From Amycolatopsis lurida (GTDB lineage Bacteria > Actinomycetota > Actinomycetes > Mycobacteriales > Pseudonocardiaceae), in NCBI RefSeq assembly GCF_900105055.1, contig NZ_FNTA01000004.1, positions 4,867,501 to 4,931,500 on the forward strand: a stretch of 64,000 nt of DNA, in the 5' to 3' direction. The notes below the pieces were generated by a model. It was not told the DNA's origin. It made no database searches and worked only from the letters and a program-made list of their open reading frames with translations. Shown here one piece after another: positions 26,184 through 35,247 of the stretch; the stretch's first letter is position 1, and each line of letters opens with the position of its first letter. The translations under genes and the position numbers were made by a program.

Positions 26184-28352
26184 ATGCGAAAACTCGTGCT
26201 CCCGGTGCTGGCAGGAGTGCTGATCGCGGGGCTGGTCCCGGCGGTGGCCGCGGCACAGGGCGGTGAGGCGCCAGGAGCGCCCGGCGCCCATCCGAGCTGG
26301 CTCCCGGCGGACAAGACCGGCTTCGGCACCGCCCGCGAACGGGCGAGCAACGTCTGGTTCACCCTCCAAGGTGGCCGGATGTCGGAGGTCTACTACCCGG
26401 ATCTCTCCACGCCGAGCGTCCGGGCGCTCGACCTCGTCGTCACCGACGGGACGAGCTTCGCCACCGTCGATTCGTCGGCCAAGGCGCAGCAGGTGCGCCG
26501 CACCGGCGGCCTCACCTACGAACAGACGATCACCGACGACCGGCGCCGCTGGAAGCTCCGCAAGACCTACGTCACCGACCCGGCGCGCGCGAGCGTGCTG
26601 ATCGACGTCGACTTCGTTTCGCTGACCGGCCGCCCGTATCAGGTGTACGCGGTCGCGGATCCCGATCTCACGAACGAGGGTTCCGACGACTCCGCACGCA
26701 CCGATGGGGTGAACGCGGTCTCTTCCGACGCCAAGACCTCGGCCGCGCTGGCGGCGGAACCGGCGTTCTCGCGCACATCCGTGGGTTACGCGGGTTCCTC
26801 CGACGGCATAACACAGCTGACGAAATCCTTCGCCCTCAAGGATTACGGGACCGCGGCCAAGGGCAACGTGCTGATCACCGGGCAGACCTCCGCCGACGGT
26901 GTCCGCTCACGGGACTTCACGCTTTCGCTCGGCATGGGCGCGAAGGACTCCGACGCGCTCACTAACGCGAAAGCCTCGCTACGGCGCGGATTCGCCGACG
27001 CCGCCCGCGCGTACGACCGCGGCTGGAAGCAGTACCTGCGCCGGTTGAAGGACGCGCCGTCGTCACTCAAGACCGGGCGGGAACGGGACCTCTACCAGGC
27101 GTCCGTGCTCATGCTCGCAGCGAGCGAGGACAAGATCCACCAGGGGGCGCTCATCGCGTCGCCGAGCATGCCGTGGCGGTTCGGGAACAACGACCCGGAA
27201 TGGTCGCCGTCGGGCACGTATCACCTGGTCTGGCCGCGGGACCTCTACCAGATCGCGACCGGCCTGCTCGCCGCCGGCGATCGCGACGCCGCCAACAGGT
27301 CGATCGACTACATGTTCGGGACGCAGCAGCTGCCGGACGGGCATCTGCCGCAGAACAGCCACGTCGACGGCACGCCGTACTGGACGTCCATCCAGCTCGA
27401 CGAGACCGCACTGCCGATCGTGCTCGCCCAGCAGCTCGGCCGCACCGACGCCAAGACCTGGACGGGTGTGCGCAAGGCGGCGGAATTCCTCTTGTCCTAC
27501 AAGGCGGACAACGGACACGCGTCGCCGTACAGCCAGCAGGAACGCTGGGAGGAACAGGACGGCTACTCGCCTTCGACGATCGCCGCGGTGATCGCCGGGC
27601 TGGTCTGCGCTGCCGACATCGCCAAGGCGAACGGCGCCGCCGCCGACGCGAAGCGCTACCTCGACACAGCCGACGCGTTCAAGGCGAAGCTCGCCCAGTG
27701 GACGGTGACCACGAACGGCCCGCTGTCGAAGGACCCGTACTTCGTCCGGCTGACCAAGGACGGCGACGCGAACAACGGCACGAAGTACAACCTGGGCAAC
27801 TCCAGCGTGACCATGGACCAGCGTGCCGTGACCGACGCCGGGTTCCTCGAACTGGTGAGGCTGGGCATCTACCGCGCCGACGATCCGCTGATCAGGAACA
27901 GCGTCAAGGTCACCGACGCCGGCATCGCGTTCACCACCCCGACGGGTCAGTTCTGGCACCGGTACACGAAAGACGGCTACGGCGAGAAGGCCGATGGGTC
28001 TCCGTGGGACTACACGTTCCCGGCGGAAAGCCGGACCACTTTCGGGCGGCTGTGGCCGCTGCTCGCGGGTGAACGCGGCGAGTACGACCTCGCCAACGGT
28101 GACCGGGGTACGGCGGCGAAGCGCCTTCGCGACCTGGGGCGCGTCAGCAGCTCCGGGGACACGATGCCGGAGCAGGTCTGGGACGAGAACGCGCCTTCGG
28201 GGCAGCCAGGCTTCCCGGCCGGCACTCCGACCGCGTCCGCGACGCCGCTGGCCTGGACGCACGCGCAGTACCTCCGGCTCGCGTGGTCGGTACAGGCGGG
28301 GAAGGTGATCGAACAGCCGCGGGTGGTGCGGTGCCACTTCCTGGGCTGCTGA
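26184..28352 (+). CDS. secreted GH15 glucoamylase-like glycoside hydrolase
   Basis: This is a 722-residue exported enzyme with a signal peptide (about 1-24, cut near AVAAAQG). An amino-terminal beta-sandwich domain covers about 40-290. A C-terminal alpha/alpha barrel typical of bacterial glucoamylases covers about 330-720. Active-site stretches are YHLVWPRDLYQIATGLL, ERWEEQDGYSPSTIAAVIAG (catalytic Glu region) and PEQVWDENAPSGQPG (second Glu). It should release glucose from the ends of alpha-glucans outside the cell. The ATG at 26184 begins the signal peptide. An open stretch back to 26109 is not needed. It ends at the family B palindrome shared with def. Confidence 0.92.
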   Translation: MRKLVLPVLAGVLIAGLVPAVAAAQGGEAPGAPGAHPSWLPADKTGFGTARERASNVWFTLQGGRMSEVYYPDLSTPSVRALDLVVTDGTSFATVDSSAKAQQVRRTGGLTYEQTITDDRRRWKLRKTYVTDPARASVLIDVDFVSLTGRPYQVYAVADPDLTNEGSDDSARTDGVNAVSSDAKTSAALAAEPAFSRTSVGYAGSSDGITQLTKSFALKDYGTAAKGNVLITGQTSADGVRSRDFTLSLGMGAKDSDALTNAKASLRRGFADAARAYDRGWKQYLRRLKDAPSSLKTGRERDLYQASVLMLAASEDKIHQGALIASPSMPWRFGNNDPEWSPSGTYHLVWPRDLYQIATGLLAAGDRDAANRSIDYMFGTQQLPDGHLPQNSHVDGTPYWTSIQLDETALPIVLAQQLGRTDAKTWTGVRKAAEFLLSYKADNGHASPYSQQERWEEQDGYSPSTIAAVIAGLVCAADIAKANGAAADAKRYLDTADAFKAKLAQWTVTTNGPLSKDPYFVRLTKDGDANNGTKYNLGNSSVTMDQRAVTDAGFLELVRLGIYRADDPLIRNSVKVTDAGIAFTTPTGQFWHRYTKDGYGEKADGSPWDYTFPAESRTTFGRLWPLLAGERGEYDLANGDRGTAAKRLRDLGRVSSSGDTMPEQVWDENAPSGQPGFPAGTPTASATPLAWTHAQYLRLAWSVQAGKVIEQPRVVRCHFLGC

Positions 28353-28361
28353 CCCTCACGT

Positions 28362-28407
28362 CTCGTGAGTGGTAAGGACGGTTCTAACCGTCCTTACCAC
28401 TCACGAG
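28362..28407. repeat. family B inverted repeat, perfect copy
   Basis: The arms 28362-28383 and 28386-28407 are perfectly complementary over 22 bp, with a 2-nt loop CT. The element fills the gap between the stops of the convergent glucoamylase and def genes. The core is identical to the copy at 54689-54732. Confidence 0.95.
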
Positions 28408-28408
28408 G

Positions 28409-28975
28409 TCAGTCGTCCGAGGGCTGAGCCTCCGGCAGCCACGAATTGCCCGGAACGCCCCATTTGTTCGCCTTGAGCATCTTCTTCGCTGCACGGGCGT
28501 GGCGCCCGACCAGCCGGTCGAGGTAGATGAAGCCGTCCAGGTGATCGGTCTCGTGCTGCAGGCAGCGTGCGAAGTATCCGGTTCCTTCGACCTCGATCGG
28601 ATTACCGTCGACGTCGAAGCCGGTCACCTTCGCCCACGAAGCGCGGCCGGTCGGGTACGACTCGCCGGGCGCCGAGAGACAGCCTTCCCAGTCGTCGTCC
28701 GGATCCGGCATCGTCTCCGGGATCTCCGACGTCTCGAGCTTCGGGTTCACCACGACGCCCTTGTGGCGCGTGCCCTCGTCGTCGGGGCAGTCGTAGACGA
28801 ACACGCGCAGGTCGAGGCCGATCTGGTTGGCCGCGAGGCCCACCCCTTCGGCGGCGTACATGGTCTCGAACATGTCGTCGATGAGCGTGCGCAGCTTGTC
28901 GTCGAACTCGGTGATCTCCCGAGTCGGGTTGTGCAGCACGGGCTCGCCGGCGATCACGATGGGATGGACGGTCAC
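28409..28975 (-). CDS. def: peptide deformylase
   Basis: This is a 188-residue metal enzyme that removes the formyl group from new proteins. The three motifs are GVGLAANQIG (44-53), EGCLSAPG (97-104) and QHETDHLDG (140-148). Cys 99 and the two His residues of HETDH bind the metal, and Glu 142 is the general base. Length is usual for actinobacterial Def. The gene is divergent from the DUF3263/LytR_C pair, exactly as in M. tuberculosis (Rv0429c with Rv0430-Rv0431). Confidence 0.97.
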   Translation of the reverse strand: MTVHPIVIAGEPVLHNPTREITEFDDKLRTLIDDMFETMYAAEGVGLAANQIGLDLRVFVYDCPDDEGTRHKGVVVNPKLETSEIPETMPDPDDDWEGCLSAPGESYPTGRASWAKVTGFDVDGNPIEVEGTGYFARCLQHETDHLDGFIYLDRLVGRHARAAKKMLKANKWGVPGNSWLPEAQPSDD

Positions 28976-29133
28976 GCGCGCAGTTTAGTCGGACCCTTCT
29001 GGTACACCCTTACCCATGACGCGCCGACGCCGTTACCGAGGCCGGGCGCCGCATCCGTGGTCTAATGGCGCCGCGGAATGACAAGCCTGTGGTTTCACGC
29101 CCGCCGAGCACTGACCTGATTGCGAGGAGTCGG

Positions 29134-29445
29134 ATGGACGCCGCGGAGTCGATGGCTGAGCCCGACCAGCCGTCCCCGTCGGAGACCGTGAACGGCCTCA
29201 GCGAGCGCGAGCTCGACATGCTCGCGTTCGAACGTCAGTGGTGGAAGTACGCCGGCGCGAAGGAACAGGCCATCCGCGAACGCTTCTCTATGTCGTCGAC
29301 GCGCTACTACCAGTTGCTGAACCGGCTGCTCGAGAAGACCGAAGCCATGCAGGCCGATCCGATGCTGGTGAAGCGCCTGCGAAAGACGCGAGCGGCCCGG
29401 CAGCGCAATCGCGCGGCCCGGCGACTGGGGATCGATCTCTCATGA
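29134..29445 (+). CDS. DUF3263 protein (Rv0430-like, helix-turn-helix)
   Basis: This is a 103-residue basic protein. The core LSERELDMLAFERQWWKYAG followed by KEQAIRERFSMSSTRYYQLL is the DUF3263 signature and looks like a small helix-turn-helix. The C-terminus is very basic (RLRKTRAARQRNRAARRLG). The ATG at 29134 has GAGGAG four bases upstream and gives a length like Rv0430; an upstream ATG at 29065 would add 23 unmatched residues. Its stop overlaps the start of the next gene by four bases (ATGA). A DNA-binding role is likely but not shown. Confidence 0.9.
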   Translation: MDAAESMAEPDQPSPSETVNGLSERELDMLAFERQWWKYAGAKEQAIRERFSMSSTRYYQLLNRLLEKTEAMQADPMLVKRLRKTRAARQRNRAARRLGIDLS

Positions 29446-30086
29446 GTCTGTTTTCGGGTCTGTCCCGGCCGATGAAGGCCGCCGGACTGGCCTTGGTCGG
29501 TGTCGCCGTGATCGCCGCCGTGATCGGCGGCATCACTCTGACCAGTGGCGGCGGTGATTCGGACACCGCGACGCCGCCCGGCAGCACGCCCACGACCTCG
29601 GACGGTGCGACGCAGCCCTCGTCTCCTGCACCGGGTTCGCCCTCCGCCAGCACGCCGCCCGCGTCGTCGGCGCCGCCGTCGAGCGCGCCCGCGAGTTCCG
29701 CGCCGCCGGCGAGCCAGCCGGGGCAGACGGGGCAGCCCGGCCAGCCCGGTCCGGGGCAGCCCGGCGGTGACCAGCAGGCGTCGCACAAGTGGGTGACGGT
29801 GCGCGTCTACAACAACAGCACGATCCAGGGGCTCGCCGAGCAGGCCGCGAACGATTTCCGCGCCTCGGGCTGGAACGTCTCCGAGGTCAAGGGATATCCG
29901 GGCAGGCTCCCCGAGACCGTGGCCTACTACCGGCCGGGCACCGACGAGGAAGCGGCCGCGAAGGCGCTGGCGCTGGAGTTCGGTTTCCGCGCCGAGCCCC
30001 GGTTCAAGGAGATCGAGAACATCGGCCCCGGCGTGATCGTCATCCTCACCAAGGACTACAAGACCAACGACAAGGACGGCTCCTAG
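29442..30086 (+). CDS. membrane-anchored LytR_C-domain protein (Rv0431-like)
   Basis: This is a 214-residue protein with one membrane segment (about 11-32, MKAAGLALVGVAVIAAVIGG). A Ser/Pro/Gly/Gln-rich stalk covers about 38-112. The extracellular LytR_C domain (about 117-205) begins TVRVYNNSTIQGLAEQAAND and includes YYRPGTDEEAAAKALA. The ATG at 29442 overlaps the DUF3263 stop. In M. tuberculosis the equivalent pair is Rv0430-Rv0431. LytR_C domains are linked to attachment of polymers to the cell wall; the protein's activity is not known. Confidence 0.9.
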   Translation: MSLFSGLSRPMKAAGLALVGVAVIAAVIGGITLTSGGGDSDTATPPGSTPTTSDGATQPSSPAPGSPSASTPPASSAPPSSAPASSAPPASQPGQTGQPGQPGPGQPGGDQQASHKWVTVRVYNNSTIQGLAEQAANDFRASGWNVSEVKGYPGRLPETVAYYRPGTDEEAAAKALALEFGFRAEPRFKEIENIGPGVIVILTKDYKTNDKDGS

Positions 30087-30093
30087 CCGACCT

Positions 30094-30135
30094 GTGAAAG
30101 GGCCCTCTTCCTCGCGAGGAAGAGGGCCCTTTCAC
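30094..30135. terminator. perfect 42-bp palindrome at a convergent junction
   Basis: The two 21-bp halves, 30094-30114 and 30115-30135, are perfectly complementary with no loop. They begin GTGAAAGGGCCCTCTTCC. The element lies between the LytR_C gene and the ATPase gene. The bases after it (GTACTTCAG) resemble those after the family A copy at 61081. Confidence 0.85.
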
Positions 30136-30140
30136 GTACT

Positions 30141-32420
30141 TCAGACCTGGGTCTGCGCGTACGCCTCCAGTGCCGCGAGCTGGGCCGGGTCGAGCGACGG
30201 ACGCACGGCCTGGGCCGCCTTCGTCAGATGCTCGGCGGTGACCTCCTTCGCCTCCAGCGATTCGCGCATCGCGGTCAGCGCGGCCTCCCGGATCAGGGCC
30301 GCGCAGTCCGCCGCCGAATAACCGTCCAAAGTGGCCGCATAGGCGGCGAGGTCCACATCGGACGCGAGCGGCGTGTTCTTGGCGCTGGCGGCCAGGATCG
30401 CCTCGCGCGCGTGCGCGTCCGGCGGCGGGACGTAGACACGGCGCTCCAGCCGCCCCGGCCGCAGCAGGGCCGGGTCGACCAGTTCCGGCCGGTTCGTCGC
30501 ACCGAGGACGACGACCTCGCGCATCGGTTCGACACCGTCCAATTCGGTCAGCAGGGCCGCGACGACGCGGTCCGACACGCCGGAGTCCGAAGACTGGCCG
30601 CGGCGCGGGGCGAGCGCGTCGATCTCGTCGAGGAAGATCAGCGAGGGCGCGGCCTCGGCGGCGCGGCGGAAGAGTTCCCGCACGGCACGCTCGGACTCGC
30701 CGACCCATTTGTCCATCAGCTCGGCGCCCTTGACCGCGAAGACGTTCAGCGCGCCTGTGCCCGCGAGCGCGCGGACCAGGAAGGTCTTGCCGCCGCCGGG
30801 CGGCCCGTACAGGAGCACGCCGCGCGGCGGATCGACGCCGAGGCGGGCGAACGAGTCCGGGTAGCGCAGCGGCCACAGCACCGCCTCGGTGAGCGACTGC
30901 TTGACGTCGGTCATGTTCCCGACGTCGTCCAGTGTCAGCCCGCCGGTCGCGAGATTGTCCGAAGTGGACATCGAAATGGGACGGACGGTGGTCAGCGCGT
31001 CGAGCAGGTCCTGCTGGGAGATCCGGGGTTCGTCGGCTTCGCGTTGCCGCAGCGCGGCGCGGAGGGCGGCGTCGCGGCGGAGCGCGATGAGGTCCGCGGC
31101 CACGAAGCCGGGAGTGCGCTCGGCGATCGGGCCGACGTCGACGCCGGACTCCAGCGGGGCTTCGCGCAGGAGCACGCGCAGCAGTTCCGTGCGGGTCTTC
31201 GAGTCCGGGAGCGGCAGGCCGAGTTCGCGGTCGAGCAGGTCGGCGGCACGCAGCCGCGGATCGGTGGACTCGGCCCGCCCGGTGGTGGCGACGACGGCGA
31301 AACCCTTGTTGCGCAAGGCTTTACGCAGGTCATCGAGGACGACCGTCGCGAGCGGCGGCGGCTGGGACGCGGGCAGCAGCGCGTCGATGTCGGTGAGCAG
31401 CAGGACAGCGGGGTCTTCGTCGCGGGTGGCCTGCTCGATCGCCTCACGGAGGCGCGCGGCGGCGACGTTCGGTTCGAGGACGGCGATGTTCGGCGCCGCG
31501 AGCGACACCACCCGCACCTTCTCGGCCTGCGCCACGGCGCGGACCAGCGTCGCCTTCCCGACGCCTTCCGGCCCGGACAGCAGGACGCCGAGATGCGCCG
31601 ACGTCCCGAGTTTCGCCAGCAGCTCCGGGCGGTGGAAGGCCAGGTCGAACCACTCGGCGAGCTTGCGCGCGGCCGTTTCGGACCCGGCGAGGTCCGACAA
31701 CGGCGGCACGGATTCCTCGGTGACCTCGTCGATCCGCTCGTCCTCGACGATCTCGGCGTCGATGAAATCCTCGTGTGGCGTGGCGGGCGTGCTGCGCACC
31801 AGCGTCGTCCCGGCGCGGGCCGGGGCGGCGGCGGGCGCGGCCTCGCCGGTGCGGGCGCCGTTACGCCAGCTGACCACAGTGGACGGTCCGACGGCGACCG
31901 GTCCCGACGGCTCGGTGGCGGTGACGGTGAGCAGCTCGTTCGTCCACGTCATGCCGATGGCGCGGGACAACTGGCCGCGGACCGCGGAGACGTCGGAGCC
32001 CGGCGCGGGCGCGAGATCCTGGGGGAGCAGGGAAACGGCGTCGCCGACGGTCAGCACCTTGCCGATCAGGGCGAGCCGCAGGGTGTGCGGGGAGAGCGAC
32101 ACGCTCGCCATCCTCGAACCCGACACGGTGACCGTCCTCGCGGCCGACACCTCCGCCGGCGCGACGACCACCTCCGCTCCCTCGGTCACGCCGAGGTTCG
32201 ACATCGTGACGTCGTCGAGGAGGATCACCCCCGGGATCCCCTCCGTGTCCGACGGGGCGGCCAGCGCCGAACTGACGCGCGCGCCGGTGACGCGGACGGC
32301 GTCCCAGGCCATCAGGCCGAGCGCGTCGAGGACTTCGGGGTGCAGCCGGACGACGCCACGGCGGGAGTCCAGGGCGGACGGGGTGTGCCGGACGGTCAGC
32401 GTGATCTGGGGTGCGCTCAC
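30141..32420 (-). CDS. CDC48/VCP-like tandem AAA+ ATPase
   Basis: This is a 759-residue protein with an amino-terminal double-psi-barrel-like domain (1-185), a linker and two AAA+ modules. The second is complete: Walker A GPPGGGKT (539-546), Walker B LIFLDEIDAL (594-603) and the Arg-finger region LLRPGRLERR (652-661). The first looks inactive: its P-loop is GPEGVGKA (283-290), lacking the usual Thr/Ser after Lys, and its Walker B ends LLTDID without the catalytic Glu. The arrangement matches Rv0435c. It is thought to unfold or extract proteins; partners are unknown. The pssA gene lies 184 bp upstream on the same strand. Confidence 0.92.
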   Translation of the reverse strand: MSAPQITLTVRHTPSALDSRRGVVRLHPEVLDALGLMAWDAVRVTGARVSSALAAPSDTEGIPGVILLDDVTMSNLGVTEGAEVVVAPAEVSAARTVTVSGSRMASVSLSPHTLRLALIGKVLTVGDAVSLLPQDLAPAPGSDVSAVRGQLSRAIGMTWTNELLTVTATEPSGPVAVGPSTVVSWRNGARTGEAAPAAAPARAGTTLVRSTPATPHEDFIDAEIVEDERIDEVTEESVPPLSDLAGSETAARKLAEWFDLAFHRPELLAKLGTSAHLGVLLSGPEGVGKATLVRAVAQAEKVRVVSLAAPNIAVLEPNVAAARLREAIEQATRDEDPAVLLLTDIDALLPASQPPPLATVVLDDLRKALRNKGFAVVATTGRAESTDPRLRAADLLDRELGLPLPDSKTRTELLRVLLREAPLESGVDVGPIAERTPGFVAADLIALRRDAALRAALRQREADEPRISQQDLLDALTTVRPISMSTSDNLATGGLTLDDVGNMTDVKQSLTEAVLWPLRYPDSFARLGVDPPRGVLLYGPPGGGKTFLVRALAGTGALNVFAVKGAELMDKWVGESERAVRELFRRAAEAAPSLIFLDEIDALAPRRGQSSDSGVSDRVVAALLTELDGVEPMREVVVLGATNRPELVDPALLRPGRLERRVYVPPPDAHAREAILAASAKNTPLASDVDLAAYAATLDGYSAADCAALIREAALTAMRESLEAKEVTAEHLTKAAQAVRPSLDPAQLAALEAYAQTQV

Positions 32421-32604
32421 CCCGCCACCCTATCCACGCGGCGTGCTCCCACCGGTCGAAGGACAGGTTCTGCCCGGCGGGTCGCCGGGCGGCGGGGGAG
32501 AAGACGCGCTGGGTGGCCGGGTTGTTCTTCGCGGAACTCACTACTTCGCCGGTGCGATCGCACCTGGACCAGCCCCAAGCGCCTGCCTCGAGGTCCTGGC
32601 CGGG

Positions 32605-33576
32605 TCAGCGCTTCCGGAGGCCGATCCGGCGCCACGAGCGGCGTCGCGGGCCTCGGCCGTTGTCGCGGTCCTTCTCGGTGCTGAGGGTGCGCGGAGTACG
32701 CGCGACGTGCTGTTCGCCCCGCTGGAGCCGGACCCGCTGAGCGGCGCCGGCCACCACCCGCCGCAGCGGCGGGCGAAGGCCGAGACGACGGCGGCTCGAA
32801 CGCCGCCGGATCGCGCGTCGTTCCCGCGGCGGCGCCATCCACGCCTCGGGGTGGCTCGCCAGCCATCGTTGCCGGTACACCGAGTACGGGATGTGCGCCA
32901 GGTACAGGATCAGCGCGATCGCCAGCGCCACCAGCGGGAACTGGATGATCGCGGCGGCCAGCAGGCTCACCCCGACCAGCAGCGGAGCGATCGCCTTGGG
33001 TGGCGCCTTCACCGTCTTCAGCGACAGCGTCGGGAGCCGGCTGATCAGCAACGCGGCGACGGCGATCGTCCACACCCACACCACGTACTGGTGCGACCAC
33101 CAGCCCTGCCCGAACTGCAGTTCCAGGATCAGCGGCAGCATCGCCAGCAGGCCACCGGCGGGCGCGGGCACACCGACGAAGAACTCGCCCGCGTACGGCG
33201 GCTGCTCGGTGTCCTCGATCAGCGTGTTGAACCGCGCCAGCCGCAGGATCATGCAGACCGCGAAGATCAGCGACGCCACCCAGCCGATCCGCTCGCCCTC
33301 CGCGTGCCAGACGTACAGCACCAGCGCGGGCGCGACACCGAACGAGATCCCGTCGGACAGCGAGTCGAGCTCCTGCCCCATCTTCGACGTCGCGTCCAGC
33401 AGCCGCGCGATGCGGCCGTCGAGACTGTCGAGCACCGCGGCGATCCCGATCGACGCGATCGCCATCGGATAGTTGCCGATCAGCGCGAACTGCACCGACG
33501 ACAGACCGGCGCACAGGGCGAGCACCGTGATGGCGTTCGGCAGCAGCCGCACGCCGGGAGTGGTCACGCGGACCAT
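32605..33576 (-). CDS. pssA: CDP-diacylglycerol-serine O-phosphatidyltransferase
   Basis: This is a 323-residue membrane enzyme that makes phosphatidylserine from CDP-diacylglycerol and serine. The CDP-alcohol phosphatidyltransferase motif is DGRIARLLDATSKMGQELDS (about 52-71) and continues LSD. Six to eight hydrophobic helices follow. From about residue 235 there is an Arg-rich cytoplasmic extension of some 85 residues, longer than usual and probably disordered. The gene begins three bases after psd ends, so psd-pssA form an operon. The order matches Rv0437c-Rv0436c. Confidence 0.94.
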   Translation of the reverse strand: MVRVTTPGVRLLPNAITVLALCAGLSSVQFALIGNYPMAIASIGIAAVLDSLDGRIARLLDATSKMGQELDSLSDGISFGVAPALVLYVWHAEGERIGWVASLIFAVCMILRLARFNTLIEDTEQPPYAGEFFVGVPAPAGGLLAMLPLILELQFGQGWWSHQYVVWVWTIAVAALLISRLPTLSLKTVKAPPKAIAPLLVGVSLLAAAIIQFPLVALAIALILYLAHIPYSVYRQRWLASHPEAWMAPPRERRAIRRRSSRRRLGLRPPLRRVVAGAAQRVRLQRGEQHVARTPRTLSTEKDRDNGRGPRRRSWRRIGLRKR

Positions 33577-33579
33577 GGA

Positions 33580-34308
33580 TCAGCCTTCCGGGTGCGGCGC
33601 CGTGGGCAGCTCGGCGATCGGCGTCTCGCCGCCGATCGTGCGCTGGCCCGTCGAGACGAGAACCTTGCTGCCCGGCGGCAGGTACAGGTCGACTCGCGAG
33701 CCGAAGCGGATGATGCCGTACGTCGCGCCGACGCCGACCTTGTCACCCTCGCGGATCTCACAGAGGATGCGCCGGGCCACCAGCCCGGCGATCTGCACCA
33801 CGACGAGCTCGTGACCGTCTTCGGTGCGCATGAGCACGGAGTTGCGCTCGTTGTCCTCGCTCGCCTTGTCCAGGTCCGCGGACAGGAACTTCCCGGGCCG
33901 GTACGCGACCCGCTCGATCACACCCGACGCCGGGATCCGCTGGACGTGCACGTCGAACACCGACAGGAACACGCTCACCCGCATCCGCGGTTCGGCGGGC
34001 AGCCCCAGCTCGGGCGGCGGCACGGCCTCCTCGATCAACGAGACCAGACCGTCCGCCGACGCGACCGCGAGGCCGGACCGGGCGGGCGGGACGCGCTTCG
34101 GCTCGCGGAAGAACGCGGCCGTGGCGGCCGTCGCGAGCGCGCCGAGGACGCCGAGGGGCTTGGAGAACCTCCGCAGCACCAGTGTCGCGGCGAGACCACC
34201 GAACACGAACGGCCTGCCGGCCGGGTGCATCGGCGGGACGGTCTCGCGGGCGAGCTTCACGGCGTGCGCGAGGGGGTTACCAGTGGCTTCCGGCCGGTTG
34301 CCGCTCAT
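33580..34308 (-). CDS. psd: phosphatidylserine decarboxylase proenzyme
   Basis: This is a 242-residue protein that converts phosphatidylserine to phosphatidylethanolamine. The self-cleavage site is in YGIIRFGSRVDLYLPPG (about 203-219). The Ser of FGS becomes the pyruvoyl group, as in the LGST motif of other Psd proteins. A hydrophobic stretch at about 32-55 anchors it to the membrane. It is the first gene of the psd-pssA operon. An upstream region of about 170 bp separates it from the small divergent reading frame at 34481. Confidence 0.95.
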   Translation of the reverse strand: MSGNRPEATGNPLAHAVKLARETVPPMHPAGRPFVFGGLAATLVLRRFSKPLGVLGALATAATAAFFREPKRVPPARSGLAVASADGLVSLIEEAVPPPELGLPAEPRMRVSVFLSVFDVHVQRIPASGVIERVAYRPGKFLSADLDKASEDNERNSVLMRTEDGHELVVVQIAGLVARRILCEIREGDKVGVGATYGIIRFGSRVDLYLPPGSKVLVSTGQRTIGGETPIAELPTAPHPEG

Positions 34309-34480
34309 TGGTCGGGTTCACCGCAGTTCGTGTCGGGGGTCGGGACAGGAAGAGCCACCACGCTACCGCCCTGTCCGGAGACAGGCCGTGGCCTCCCCCG
34401 GAAGGGTTTCCCTGGGCCGGGTGGGAGGGGCCACATCCCGGTAACGGAAGGTGGAAATACGCGATAACTCTAGGTAGTTG

Positions 34481-34705
34481 ATGCCGATCGCCGACCTTGA
34501 GGACCCGCGAATGCCCGCCAGCCCGGACCCCGCAGGCGTGCGACTCGCCGAGCTGTTCCGCGCCTGGAAGAGGGACATTTCGGCGGTGCCGATGCCTCCG
34601 CTCATCGATCCCGTCCGTGCCGCCTCGGTCATCGCCGAGGCACGCGCGTCCGGACGCATATGCCCCCCGACGGCACATGCGACCGGACGCGGCCACTGGA
34701 ACTGA
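34481..34705 (+). CDS. small hypothetical protein
   Basis: This is a 74-residue reading frame divergent from psd. A possible helix, GVRLAELFRAWKRDISAVPM, and a Pro-rich tail are the only visible features. The ATG at 34481 (next to a TTG at 34478) has a weak AGGTAG upstream. Composition by codon position fits a real gene, and no longer frame competes on either strand. No family is recognised. Confidence 0.45.
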   Translation: MPIADLEDPRMPASPDPAGVRLAELFRAWKRDISAVPMPPLIDPVRAASVIAEARASGRICPPTAHATGRGHWN

Positions 34706-34784
34706 GCGAAACTCCCACTCTAGTTCGCCGGACACGCACGATCACCCGTCGCGAGAAAACCGTTACCAACGGTTACTCCATCGG

Positions 34785-35069
34785 TCATCGGCGATAGGAG
34801 TCGTGGCTCCGCCCGGAGCCGCGCACCAGTCGCAGCAGGGCGAGCAGCACGATCGATCCGAGAATGGCGACGCCGAAGCTGGGGAAGTCGAACTCGAAGG
34901 TCCTCTCGGTGCCGGTGGCGAGGCGGTAGATGAAACCGCCCAGCGCCGCACCGAGCACGCCGACCAGGATGCTGAACAGGCAGCCGCCCCGCCGGTCCGG
35001 GCCGCCCACCACGACATTGGCCAGCCACCCCGCGATGGCGCCGAACACGATCCACGAGAAGAAACCCAT
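34785..35069 (-). CDS. GlsB/YeaQ/YmgE-family membrane protein
   Basis: This is a 94-residue protein of the transglycosylase-associated family. It has three hydrophobic segments: about 3-22 (FFSWIVFGAIAGWLANVVVG), 31-50 and 65-84. The GAIAGWLA and GGCLFSILVGVLGAALGG motifs are typical. An insert with TGTERTFEFDFPS precedes the last helix. Despite the family name no enzymatic activity is implied; members are stress-related membrane proteins. It is monocistronic, and a family A palindrome lies 76 bp upstream of its start. Confidence 0.88.
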   Translation of the reverse strand: MGFFSWIVFGAIAGWLANVVVGGPDRRGGCLFSILVGVLGAALGGFIYRLATGTERTFEFDFPSFGVAILGSIVLLALLRLVRGSGRSHDSYRR

Positions 35070-35144
35070 GCCGTCGAGATTACGTGGACGGCGCGAGTCC
35101 GCCCGGTGACGTCATCACCACGTAGGGCATCGCACCCCGGGCGA

Positions 35145-35201
35145 AGTACATGAAGGCCCCCTTCCTTGCGCCAGACGCAAGGAAGGGGGCCTTCATGTAC
35201 T
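35145..35201. repeat. family A inverted repeat, copy 2 (between divergent genes)
   Basis: The arms 35145-35170 and 35176-35201 pair perfectly over 26 bp around a 5-nt loop. Compared with the 6152 copy, GTACGTG has become GTACATG and the partner strand has changed to match. Unlike the other repeats it lies between divergent genes, upstream of both. Confidence 0.92.
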
Positions 35202-35247
35202 CGGCAGGGTGTGAAGGGCGACTTTCCTCGGCAGAGCACAAGGGGAC

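Noticed and set aside
29040..29085. A tRNA-like stretch near the def/DUF3263 divergent region
   Set aside because: It cannot be folded into four stems with a T-arm and acceptor end.
32421..32604. A hidden small gene between pssA and the ATPase gene
   Set aside because: No frame in this 184-bp gap has a start with a ribosome-binding site or protein-like composition. I see nothing definite in it.
30889..34467. A plus-strand open frame of about 1190 codons antisense to the ATPase, pssA and psd genes
   Set aside because: It lies opposite three well-supported genes and its protein is Arg/Ala/Gly-rich without motifs. Long antisense frames are expected at this GC content.
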